64,000 nt of DNA, from positions 11,970,209-12,034,208 of the forward strand of contig JAPWDM010000015.1 in NCBI GenBank assembly GCA_035578155.1, read 5' to 3'. Positions 44,059 to 53,585 of the stretch are shown here, one piece after another (position 1 is the stretch's first letter; every line of letters begins with the position of its first letter). The position numbers and the translations under genes were made by a program. The DNA is from Brachynemurus nebulosus. Its lineage: Eukaryota; Arthropoda; Insecta; Neuroptera; Myrmeleontidae. The notes under the pieces are model-generated. The model was not told the DNA's origin. It worked only from the letters and a program-made list of their open reading frames with translations, and did no database searches.

Positions 44059-44580
44059 ATGACTGATATGGCCATTGTTGACTTTCAGGGTTTCCCGAAT
44101 ACAGTAAAGGGATCCCTTTATATAAAAGAATTGGCCATACTTAAGTTTGCTTCGTGGATAGAAAATTACAACGAAGATTATACGTTACAACATTACATTT
44201 TTAAATCACCAATACCGTTTTCTGGTCTGTGTGAAAAAGATCAACGAACTGCACGCTGGCTTCGATCCAAACATCATGGATTCTCCTGGACGGACGGCCA
44301 TATTGATTATGGACAATTACAATATATTTTAATGAATACATTACATTCAACGCAAATTATATACGTCAAGGGAGAGGAAAAAGTCCGACATCTCAAGAAA
44401 CTTATTCCAACAGCATCAATTATGAATATGGAAGAACTCTTCAGTTGTCCCAGATTGGCATCCATCATAACAATGTACAATACCTACCGTTGTGGCGAAC
44501 ATCAAAATGGTTTTTGTGCTTTACAAAATACAATTTCTTTATTTAAACATTATTGTATTAACAAAAATACTTCTTTATAA
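44059..44580 (+). CDS. Conserved Polinton protein of unknown function
   Basis: From the ATG at 44,059, 173 residues: MAIVDFQGFPN, SLYIKELAIL, FSGLCEKDQRTARWLRSKHH, GFSWTDGHIDY, IIYVKGEEKVRHL and a Cys/His-containing tail. This DxQGF...KELA protein recurs in arthropod Polinton-like elements. The spaced acids could suit an RNase H-like nuclease fold, which is speculation. The frame is intact. A remnant of its carboxyl end identifies the second Polinton at 4.3 kb. Confidence 0.65.
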   Translation: MTDMAIVDFQGFPNTVKGSLYIKELAILKFASWIENYNEDYTLQHYIFKSPIPFSGLCEKDQRTARWLRSKHHGFSWTDGHIDYGQLQYILMNTLHSTQIIYVKGEEKVRHLKKLIPTASIMNMEELFSCPRLASIITMYNTYRCGEHQNGFCALQNTISLFKHYCINKNTSL

Positions 44581-44694
44581 ATAAATATCTATTTTAATAA
44601 AATTACTGGTGTTTTTATTTTTAAGTGTTAAAAGGGAATGGGCTAACATAAATAAAAAACATTTATTAATTTCAGTTTACGTTTATTATAAGTT

Positions 44695-45105
44695 TTAACT
44701 ATTATCATTACAATATGAATGAGAATTGTAATATTCAAATAATGTTATTTGTTTGAATTCAATCGAGCTGGTTTTTCCAACCTCCCCGGTGTTGATAACG
44801 CCTAGTTGTGGTGAGTATTTTAACAGGTTTAGTCGGTCGATACTCATGTTATCGAAGCGAGCCGGGAGTGTAAGATAACCATCCTCCAACTCCAACACCG
44901 TCTGCATTCTTGTCGGATCGAATTTCGATTGTATTTGTTTGGCACCCAAAATTCTGTAGGCCTTGTTTACAATCATATCTTTCGCCTTCATCCATGGTTT
45001 TACTTTCCCAATTTCATTAAGTTCACTTATCAATTGGTCGGTAGTATGCTGATCTTGATCACAAACCTGTTGAGCGATAGTGATGTTATTTCGGTATGAT
45101 TCCAT
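44695..45105 (-). CDS. Polinton right-end protein, possible OB-fold
   Basis: A 136-residue protein with ELNEIGKVKPWMKAKDM, AYRILGAKQIQSKFDP, TVLELEDGYLTLPARFD and GEVGKTSS. Its homologue in the relic Polinton (5194-5541) conserves these blocks. Pattern and size suggest a small beta-barrel, perhaps nucleic-acid binding; unproven. A minus-strand TATA box (TATATAAAC, about 45,348-45,358), a donor GGTAAGTTT near 45,268 and an acceptor TTGTTACAG just before the ATG imply transcription inward from the terminal repeat with a 5'-UTR intron of about 150 bp. Confidence 0.75.
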   Translation of the reverse strand: MESYRNNITIAQQVCDQDQHTTDQLISELNEIGKVKPWMKAKDMIVNKAYRILGAKQIQSKFDPTRMQTVLELEDGYLTLPARFDNMSIDRLNLLKYSPQLGVINTGEVGKTSSIEFKQITLFEYYNSHSYCNDNS

Positions 45106-45371
45106 TTTCTCGGTAAATTCTGTAACAATAAAAATCTATGTGTAATAGTGAACACATGCAAAAATTTTAAGACAAAAAATAACAGTTAGTTAATAATAAT
45201 AATAGAATAATATTTTAAAAATAATAGAAAAATATTTTAATAATAAAAATTTAATAATAAAACTTACCCACAAAATTATTGACTTCTTCAGAAAGTGTTT
45301 TCAGTACAGCTTGATATTAACTGATAAATTACTTGATTCTCGATCTGTTTATATAGCACTTTTTGGCGGGA

Positions 45372-45895
45372 AAAAAATGAATATTCTGGTAAGTTCTAGA
45401 ATGTTTGAGTGAAGTCAACCTACGCAAATCTAACAGTCAATTAATAACTAATTAAAACCACAGAAATGTGTTTTACCTTGAAAAATGTATTTTAATTGAA
45501 TTGTGATAAGAAATATAAATTTTATAAAAATTAAATATTTCACTACAACAACATTACAACTGCAAAATTATTCTCATCACTACAATATCAATACAACTGC
45601 GTGCGTGCTCGCTAAATAGTATACCAGTTTTAAAACATCATACGTAAGTGCCTCTGGCGGTCCAGTGAGTATGGCGCTGGCCTCACATACAAAGAGCACC
45701 GCGTTCAAATCCACCTGCCGACAAAATTTTTTTAAGACATGACATCACATCCAAGATGGCGTCGCAGACTGGAAGTAACACCACACGGCGCCACAGACAA
45801 GAAGTCAACAATTCACAGATATGTACTCACTCTTGCTTGCCCTAGGCAACCGACACTACAAAAAGTTCCCACCCTCAAGTAGCCGACTACCTACT
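45372..45895 (-). repeat. Polinton right terminal inverted repeat
   Basis: Inverted match of 30,975-31,498, ending AGCCGACTACCTACT. Confidence 0.95.
45648..45722 (+). repeat. tRNA-Val(CAC)-like block in right terminal repeat
   Basis: Same 75-nt block as at 31,148-31,222, with two substitutions. It has GGCCTCACATAC and GCGTTCAAATCC at tRNA-like spacing. Confidence 0.6.
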
Positions 45896-45901
45896 TAGGA
45901 T
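45896..45901 (+). repeat. Polinton target-site duplication, right
   Basis: TAGGAT, second copy. Confidence 0.95.
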
Positions 45902-45984
45902 ATTACCGGAAATTCGCTAATTTCGTTAATTCGTTAACAAAATTAATTAAAAGGAAGTATGATAAGTTAATTATGAAACGTTAG
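45901..45984 (+). pseudogene. Ty3/gypsy reverse transcriptase, continuation right of the Polinton
   Basis: The RT frame interrupted at 30,968 resumes in phase: the preceding FLGLVG is followed here by YYRKFANFVNSLTKLIKRKY, the conserved connection of Ty3/gypsy polymerases, before a TAG at 45,982. It confirms insertion into one ancestral element. Confidence 0.92.
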
Positions 45985-46849
45985 TAAGAAATAGTTATAA
46001 CAACAAAAAAAGTTTTCCGAATCACAGATAGAATAGATTTAAATATTGTAACACGTGTTAGCGTTAACCAAAAAAATTGAAAAAAAAGTTACTCATCTTG
46101 ATGAATTCAGGCCGGGTAGGTGAATAGCGAACACCCAAAATAAATGAAGAAAATCCACGTTGGGGTCCATTAATGTAGACATCAGTTCATAATTAACGTT
46201 GAATACTGTTATTGACATGTAGAAATCTTGTTCATGCTTAACGTTGGAAGTTGTTTGCCGTCATGTAGAAATTTTGTTCACCATTAACATTGAAGATTGG
46301 TTACCAGGATGTGGAAATTTTGTTCATAATTAACGTAGAAGATTACTCAACTTTTTCTCATTGAATTTAAAACAAAAGAGTCCAAAGGGGAGAGCTTGAA
46401 CACAAAATTCACTTTTAAATAAAATGAAATTAAACACACAATCGTCAATTCAGTTTACAGGTTAGAATCCACAAAAAAATTGCAAAACACAATGAGCCAT
46501 GATTAAACAAAGTTAAATTACAAAAAGGAACAAAAATTTATTTACGTACCTGAATTGTCCTTACGAGAAATATAACATATAAAATACAAAATTGGAATGA
46601 AAGACAGATTTGTAGCTGCAATCAAATTTATAGGGATCAATTACCGCCAAGTTTGACGTATTGAATGTCTACCAACTTAGGATAAAAAAAAATTACTATG
46701 AATAATTTTTAATGACAGATATGAAATTACCGTATGTTGGAGTAAATCGAATCACAGTAAAATGGGATACATTGTAATGTATCTTAGAAACTAAAATTTG
46801 AGAGAAATTTGAATGTTTTAGTTAAAAATAAGTACAAGAATGTAACAAT

Positions 46850-46850
<1 letters not shown>
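45985..46850. repeat. Tandem repeat of about 60 bp and non-coding flank
   Basis: Between about 46,170 and 46,350 a unit with CATGTAGAAATTTTGTTCA, TTAACGTTGAAGATT is repeated three to four times with variation. The rest is AT-rich; no gene was seen. Confidence 0.6.
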
Positions 46851-47130
<280 letters not shown>

Positions 47131-47178
47131 ACATTTTTAACAAATTTATATAATTTATTAAGTAAAAGTAGTGGTAAA

Positions 47179-48341
47179 AAAATACATTACTATTAATGGG
47201 ACCTCCTAATTGTGGAAAAACATTTTACAAAAACAATAGCTGAATTCTGTGTTACTGTTGGGTATATAAATAATTTTAATAAAACTCAAAATTTTCCACT
47301 TAGTAATTGTATAGATAAACGATTATTAATATGAAATGAACCTAATTTTTGTAGAGAAAATTTAGAAGAAATTAAATTACTATTTGGTGGTTCTGATTGT
47401 CCGGCAAATGTAAAATATTCAAAGACACAAATAATAAGTAAAACCCCAATAATAGTATGCGTCAATAATGATATATTTCCAAATAATGATGAATTTAATT
47501 CACGTATGTATAGGTACCACTGGACGTGTAATTCTTTTCCATCTAATTTTTTTAATTTAAAGCGGCATCCATTAGCATTTGCAAATATACGAGGCATGTT
47601 TTTAAAGTAAGTACCGTTTTGATATAAAAAAATCAACAAGTAAATTTTTCAAACTTTATTTATCTGAAAGAGCATTCTTTGCTCTACTTCTCTACATAAT
47701 TTCCATTATTATTAAGGCACTTGTCGTATCTTGGGACCAGCTTTTGTATGCTGTCGTCAAAGAAGCTTGCCGTCAGACCCATGTACCCACCGTGAACACA
47801 GTTTCCGATAATTTAAACGTTCGGGCACAATTTCGTAGAGAACACTTCTTGATACAGCAGGGAATTTTTCAGCTAAGGACGAAATTGTGAACCGTCTGTT
47901 CTCTTTCACATTACAGTCCACTTTTTGAATGAGATCATTGGTAATGACTGAAGGTCGCCCACTTCGTTCCTCATCATGAACGTTTGTGCGGCCATCTTTG
48001 AAGGCCCTAACCCATTTCCGCACCATTCCTTCACTCATAATGTTTTCACCATAAACTTGAACGATGAATGTCAATTGCTTTTAAGCCTTTAGCACAGAGA
48101 AAACGAATCACAGCACGCACTTCACAGTCGGCGGGATTCTCGATAGCCGGCGGCATTTTAAAATCACGTAAACAAACGAAGACTCGATCAAACGGCGTCG
48201 TAATGGCGTCTGTGGCTTCCCAACTAATGTAGCTACACTACGCGCATGCGCTAAACGGCAACTGCAGCGCTGCGGCGGCGTAATTTAAAAACGGTACTTA
48301 CTTTAAAAACATGCCTCGTATTTAAACGATTAAAATTGATG
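47179..48341 (+). pseudogene. Endogenous densovirus-like NS1 (SF3 helicase) relic, split by a mariner
   Basis: The segment encodes a parvovirus-type superfamily 3 helicase core. Walker A GPPNCGKT is at 47,199-47,222; after a one-base shift near 47,225 come FPLSNCIDKR, NEPNFCRENLEEIKLLFGGS, KTPIIVCVNND (Walker C region with the conserved Asn pair) and SRMYRYHW, most like insect densoviruses. A TGA at 47,332-47,334 replaces a conserved Trp codon. The frame runs into a mariner at 47,590 and resumes after it for about 7 codons to a stop at 48,341. The amino-terminal endonuclease is lost in the TA tract. It cannot make a working protein. A transposon-borne parvo-type helicase is a less likely alternative. 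Confidence 0.8.
47590..48318 (-). mobile_element. Internally deleted mariner inside the NS1 relic
   Basis: Inverted termini of about 30 bp (CGAGGCATGTTTTTAAAGTA) are flanked by TA (47,588-47,589 and 48,319-48,320). The minus-strand transposase starts at the ATG at 48,156, with one shift near 48,065, and retains the HTH domain (VQVYGENIMSEGMVRKWVRA, DEERSGRPSVI, FTISSLAEKFPAVSRSVLYE). The catalytic region is deleted and the far carboxyl end (KAGPKIRQVP-like, in shifted frame) follows. Non-autonomous. Confidence 0.9.
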
Positions 48342-50375
48342 TAATTTTTAATATTAAATAAATTTTATTTTTATAATATAATTACATTTTACTACATTTG
48401 ATTTTCCTTTTTTTTCAGGTATGTCTTTTTCGGGACACATAATAATTTTCCCAATAACATTCAATTTATAATAATTAGTTGGTCATATTTGTATGTTACG
48501 AAACCAATATTTGTTAATTATATGCAATATCTTCGACAAGTAGTAAGATTTTTAACAAGGGTACAAGACCGATTAACAACACTTGAATATTATATAATAT
48601 TTGATTCGGATTATCTATTGGAACGAATGCGAATCGAACGTATATTATACATGAATCCATTCATTAATGAATTAAGATTAGATTATATATTTGATATTTA
48701 TTTGTTAAATTCTCCTAGATATGTACAACAATATCGGGATTTTCACTTATTTCTTGTTCTTCTTCTACTTCTGACACATTATCAACTTCGTCATAATCCA
48801 ATTTTTCCATTTTTATTTTAATTAAAGTAGCGAACTATCCGTATGATTACCCCAATTTTGTAATATTTCTTCAATATTATTAAAAATAAATTGTAAAGAA
48901 TACTCACTGTGTAAATATGAGTAGTTCCTTGTAAGTTCTACAATTAATTAATTTTTTAGAAATAGGTGTATTAAGTTCTTGTTGCCACATTAGACTAATT
49001 CTATTTTCAATTTTCAAACTGAATATATACAGTTATTCTAATGGCCTACAAAAACGTCGTTGTACGCCACTAGCTTGACATTATACCGAAGTTCATAAAA
49101 GAAAAGAGCATTACCGTATAAGAGTATACGAAAAGTGCCTAATCTTCATACACGGCCCATTTTGATAAAAAATGACTACTTTGGACCGGAAAGTGTAATA
49201 TACAGGAAATCAGGTCGATTGCCCGTACTGGTGGTAAAATACCACAAGAAAAAGCTTTTTCGACTTTACTCATTTTTTCATACAGGAAGGGTGGGATTAT
49301 TGTCCGGCTGGAGCGTATGAAAGTATACCATACACTTGCTAACATATGTCGCTTTTAACATTTCTCGTTCGTTCTAAGTGTAAAAAATATGGCTTTGAAT
49401 TTTTGAAATTGAAAATAAGGGGTGTTGCAGTTGGAGAAACATTTTCAAAGTATTTTTTTTGAAAAGTTCGCGGTTTTTAACCCCCTTTTAGATAACTATT
49501 TTTAAAAATAAAATTTCCAGGCTATATGAAAAAAATTCTTGACAGAGGTTACTTTCTTAGTATAACATAGCGTAAAGACAGAAACTATTTACATATGACA
49601 CATTTATTTTAATAGTCGCACTATTTGGGTGAAGTAGGTAAAATTTTGTTACTTGTGAAGGGCGAATGAATTATTTATTGCAAACAGATGGGGTATATCA
49701 TATACAGATAACTAAGAATGAGGGCGGTGAAGGTGGTGGTTACTGGCTATTATTTTAAATCACATGTCCGTTAAGAAAGAAGACTTAAGTAGTTTAAATC
49801 ATTCTTAGTTATTTACACTGATGTCCAGTGCATTAAATATTGTTTTTCTACAATCTTAGTGGAAAGAAGGCTTTTGCGCTCTGTGAAGAGAGCGCAAAAT
49901 GGCTATTTGCCGAAGACTGTCGTTGCCGAGCAACGAAGTACTACTTTGTGCTTTAAAGCGTAAAGTAATACTTTATCGCTCGCTCAACGTATATTTAATT
50001 ACAAATCGGGTAGGCGTTGTTTATATTTTCTATGGTAACAAATAAACAGATTCTAAAATCATTAGTTTTATGGTAATCAAGTGAAATATTAATTTTATTA
50101 AATTTCAAAATAACTAGAAAATATTAATTAAAAATAAAAAATAACTATAATTAATAAAAAAATAAGAATAAAAAATTTTAAGAAATCTATACATATACGA
50201 GTATGATGGAAATATATAATTGTGACAGTGATTTCTCAAGTACACCTCCAAATATTTCTGAAGCTGCAAAACATTAAAGTAAATATTAACGTCCATTATT
50301 ATTTTTTTAAGTATCTTTTAAATAAAAAATACATTTTATAAGATTGTAGAAAAAATTGTGTGTGTAATTCGAGCA
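48342..50375. other. No assignable gene
   Basis: A 110-codon plus-strand frame at 48,489-48,821 (YLRQVVRFLTRVQDRLTTLE, LLERMRIERIL) follows a TTTTTTTTCAG acceptor-like site and could be an exon or more viral sequence, but it has no recognised homologue. Near 49,890-49,912 GCGCTC...GAGCGC forms a hairpin. Otherwise AT-rich. Confidence 0.35.
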
Positions 50376-50475
50376 CAAAATGATATTGCCGCTCTCATGA
50401 AATTAACGCGGTCCGCCTGGCGGCGTTGCGCGTCAACATTTTCAATCGAGCGGCAATATACCATTTTGCGCTCTT
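50376..50475. repeat. Imperfect inverted repeat upstream of the DDE gene
   Basis: GAGCACAAAATGATATTGCC and its inverse counterpart GGCAATATACCATTTTGCGC flank a GC-rich centre (GCGGTCCGCCTGGCGGCGTT). It may be a terminal or subterminal repeat of the neighbouring transposon. Confidence 0.5.
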
Positions 50476-50591
50476 AATACACAAATAACTATTTCTAACA
50501 TCGCGTGTATATTCATTACCAACAAAAGTAAAAAGCTATATAGATAGGACTCGAATATTTTATATTAAGTTAAAAGCTTTTTTTTTCTAAA

Positions 50592-51990
50592 ATGTCATTT
50601 AAGTGTTGTGTCTGTGAAGTGCAATTTTCTAAAACACCAACCCAGAGATGGTTTCTAATTAATAGTGAAACAGAAGTGGATTTATTACGTACTCAAAAAC
50701 CTAGTACAAGCACATAAACCCTCAACACAATTTCTGTGGGGCAAAAAATATGTAATAAGTGTAAACAGTTTCTGTTAAAATGGAAACAAAAAGACAGTAA
50801 CAATCATAGCGACATTGGTATCAGTAGTTCCGACCCATCATATAGCCCACCTTTATCTAAACCTCAAGAATGCATATACATTTCCAAACCATCTGCTCCG
50901 GCTTCACATGCTTGGTGCATGGTATACCATTCCAAAGATTTTGATACTATACCAGTAGTTCCAAAACCTGTAAGAATAAACGTTTATTTTGAAAAAAATA
51001 TTTATATTCCACTGAACAATAGAATCTGTCGCAGTCATTTTTTGGGAGAAGTAATATACGAAGATGATTTGAAAAGGATAAAACCACGTTCACTGGAATC
51101 TCAAATTCTTGTTAAGAACTTCGTTATGTTGTATGAAGCTAGGCTAGCAGAAAAAAAATCTTTATTTGCTCGTTTTCGAAACCTACAGCATATAAATGAA
51201 CGAGAAATAAAATATCTGATCGGTTTCAATAAAGAACAGTTTACTCAGTTATCAACTTTATTAACAATTCGAGAAAATAATTTTCGCAACAAATTACAAG
51301 TATTAGCCATTTTTCTCTGCTACATGCACACTAATATGTCAGAAGAATTGATATCCACTGTTTTTGGTATTAAAAATCAACCGCGGGTATCGCGATATAT
51401 TCAGCAAGCTTTAGGATCCTTTCAGTGTATTTTACCTAAATATTATGGACCTTCCAATCTTTCTCGAGATAATTTGATAAATAAACATACTACAAACATA
51501 GCGAAAACTTTATATGGTGACAATAAATTAATCTTGATTGCTGATGGGACCTACGCGTATCATGAAAAGAGCTCGAATTACTTTTACCAAAGAAAGTCAT
51601 TCAGTGTACAGAAAAAACAAATCTCTGTAAACCATTCACTATTTGCACTACAGATGGCTTCATAATCGATATGTTTGGACCGCACGTGGCTACAATGAAT
51701 GATGCTCAGATTCTTCATACAATTATCGAGACGGAAAAAAAACTTCACGAGATTATTAAGAAAAAGGAGATATGTTCTTGCTCGATAGAGGTTTTCGAGA
51801 TGTGGTTCCATATTTGAAAAGTCTGGGGTATGAAGTTATGGTGCCATCATTCAGAAAATCCCGTAAAGAACAGCTTTCAGCCAAAGATGCTAATCATTCA
51901 AGATTGATAACAAAGCTGCGATGGGCTGTTGAAACAACAGTAGGTATGGGGTGGGTATACCATGAGAAAATTTTTATGCAGATGAACTAA
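50592..51990 (+). pseudogene. IS5/Harbinger-like DDE transposase, nearly complete
   Basis: The ATG at 50,592 (MSFKCCVCEVQF) begins a C2-type zinc finger region (CCVC...CNKC), with one in-frame TAA at 50,715-50,717. The middle has ERE-IKYLIGFNKEQFTQL and an HTH-like region (STVFGIKNQPRVSRYIQQAL). Catalytic residues follow: LIADGTYAY (first Asp), then after a shift near 51,630 TDGFIIDMFGP and, after another near 51,770, FLLDRGFRDVVPYLKSLGY (second Asp) and LRWAVETTVG (Glu). It is related to the DDE/SWIM fragment at 7.9-8.9 kb; no SWIM segment follows here. One stop and two shifts make it inactive. Confidence 0.78.
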
Positions 51991-53585
51991 TTAATTATTC
52001 AAATTTTTGGCAATTGGCTCGGGCCAAATTTTGGAGGTTTTTGACCTCTAATTTTGGTTTTGACCGATTTTGGTGGTTTTTCAAGTTTTGGCAGTTGGCC
52101 CGTTGACATTGGAGTCATTGACCTTTATTTTGGCAATTTTTGATGATTACATTAACATCATTTTCAAATTTTGGTGATATATGGTCCGATAATGATTGAA
52201 TTTTCGAGGTGTTGTGTACATTGCCTATATTTTTCAGTAATGGTGTTCAGATTAAATAAAATGCTGTCAGTTGATGGACCCGATCTCGGGTCTTTTTGCT
52301 TACGACGCGGTGATGATAACCGTTGCTCTACGGTCCGTGTTAACAATGTATGAATTAAATGTGCTAGGTATTCTACACACGAGCGCATGATAGTTGGTTA
52401 CTAATTATAAATACTACTAATTATAAATTCATATATGCATGAATGATTTCATATTATGTTGTTTTCTTATTCACACAGAGCAAAAAGTGACTGTTTTAAA
52501 TATACTTTACAAAAAAATATTACTAAACAATTAAAAGCTCATTTTTCTAAAATTTGTCGATAAATACAAATGCAATATTTTTGTAGTACGGAAATATTTA
52601 AGAATTGCATAGAAACTACGTATTTTAAAAATTGTACCCTAAAACTAAAGTTTTCCAACTCAAAATTTAAATATTTTTGGGGCTTAAAACACACTTATTT
52701 TTTCAAAAATTGTTTGTTAATAAATATTTTGAAAAATATATATTTTTTATTTATTTATATATACTCCAATTCCCACCCAAAAAAAAAAAAATACACGTTT
52801 TTTCAAAAACTGTTTTTATTAAAATTATATATATAACAATAGTAACAATACATAGATATATGTAGCGTTTTGCAATACACAATATTCAGTTACACTGTTG
52901 TCAGCAACAAGTGCAGTTCAGTTCAGTACATAGTATGTATGCAGCTACGATGGTGTGTTGAACAGCACTGATCACCTTTCACCGTATAAGGTGTATATAT
53001 CCGCTATACAGAATCAGTGACTGTGTTGTTTTGTTGCACTATACAATGTCAGCATAACACTAGTACCTAATGCTTATGTAGTTTTTGCAATAAGTTAAAT
53101 GTGTAGATATATGAATAATATTTATTTAATAAAACATTCTTAATTATATGTTTGTCCTTTAAATTCAAATCAATTTCTTGTTTAATTAAGAAGATACATG
53201 TGTACAAAATAAATGATTTTTAAAAATTACTTTGTGCTAACCTAGTTACGTCGTCATCACCATATAATCAATGTAAGCAAGTTATCGGAATTTTTTATGA
53301 CAAGTTCAAAAATTCTTGACCGATTTCATTAAATATTCATGTTAAAAATTTTTATAGCAAATTAAATACATGTGACTGATTTTATAAATTTTCTTAATTA
53401 CAAGTCTTAAGTATAAATAATTATTCACATTTTTTATCCTTGCATTTTCTTTATAAAATATTTTGCAGTGACATTATTCTTATGATTTGCAATTAGAATT
53501 AAAAGCACGCACTTAAAGTGAATGTATTTTTAAGGTGACGTAAATTAAAAACACGTGTTTTTGTTTGTATATATACTGCGCCGTT
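51991..53585. other. No gene seen
   Basis: From 52,000 to 52,165 a degenerate TTTTGGYRGTTTTTGA motif recurs with GGCAATTGGC/GGCAGTTGGC. The remainder is AT-rich, with T-runs near 52,570-52,850. Confidence 0.4.

Larger units (their letters stand above)
30975..45895. mobile_element. Full-length Polinton/Maverick
   Basis: It is 14,921 bp, bounded by terminal inverted repeats beginning AGTAGGTAGTCGGCTACTTG, with a perfect 6-bp target duplication. It contains the diagnostic set: protein-primed family B DNA polymerase, retroviral-type integrase, FtsK/HerA packaging ATPase, adenain-like protease, double and single jelly-roll capsid proteins. Genes fall into blocks: polymerase rightward; integrase-to-ATPase leftward (37.3-40.5 kb); PLA2, protease and capsid genes rightward (40.7-44.6 kb); one leftward gene at the right end. 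Polintons are virus-like transposons related to adintoviruses. Several disrupted frames (see entries) make autonomous activity of this copy doubtful. Confidence 0.97.

Noticed and set aside
48342..49000. Densovirus capsid gene on the minus strand (ambisense layout)
   Set aside because: Short minus-strand frames exist but none shows capsid motifs.
52570..52865. Phe/Lys/Tyr-rich frames as membrane proteins
   Set aside because: Low-complexity T/A-rich DNA yields such frames by chance; no start context or homology.
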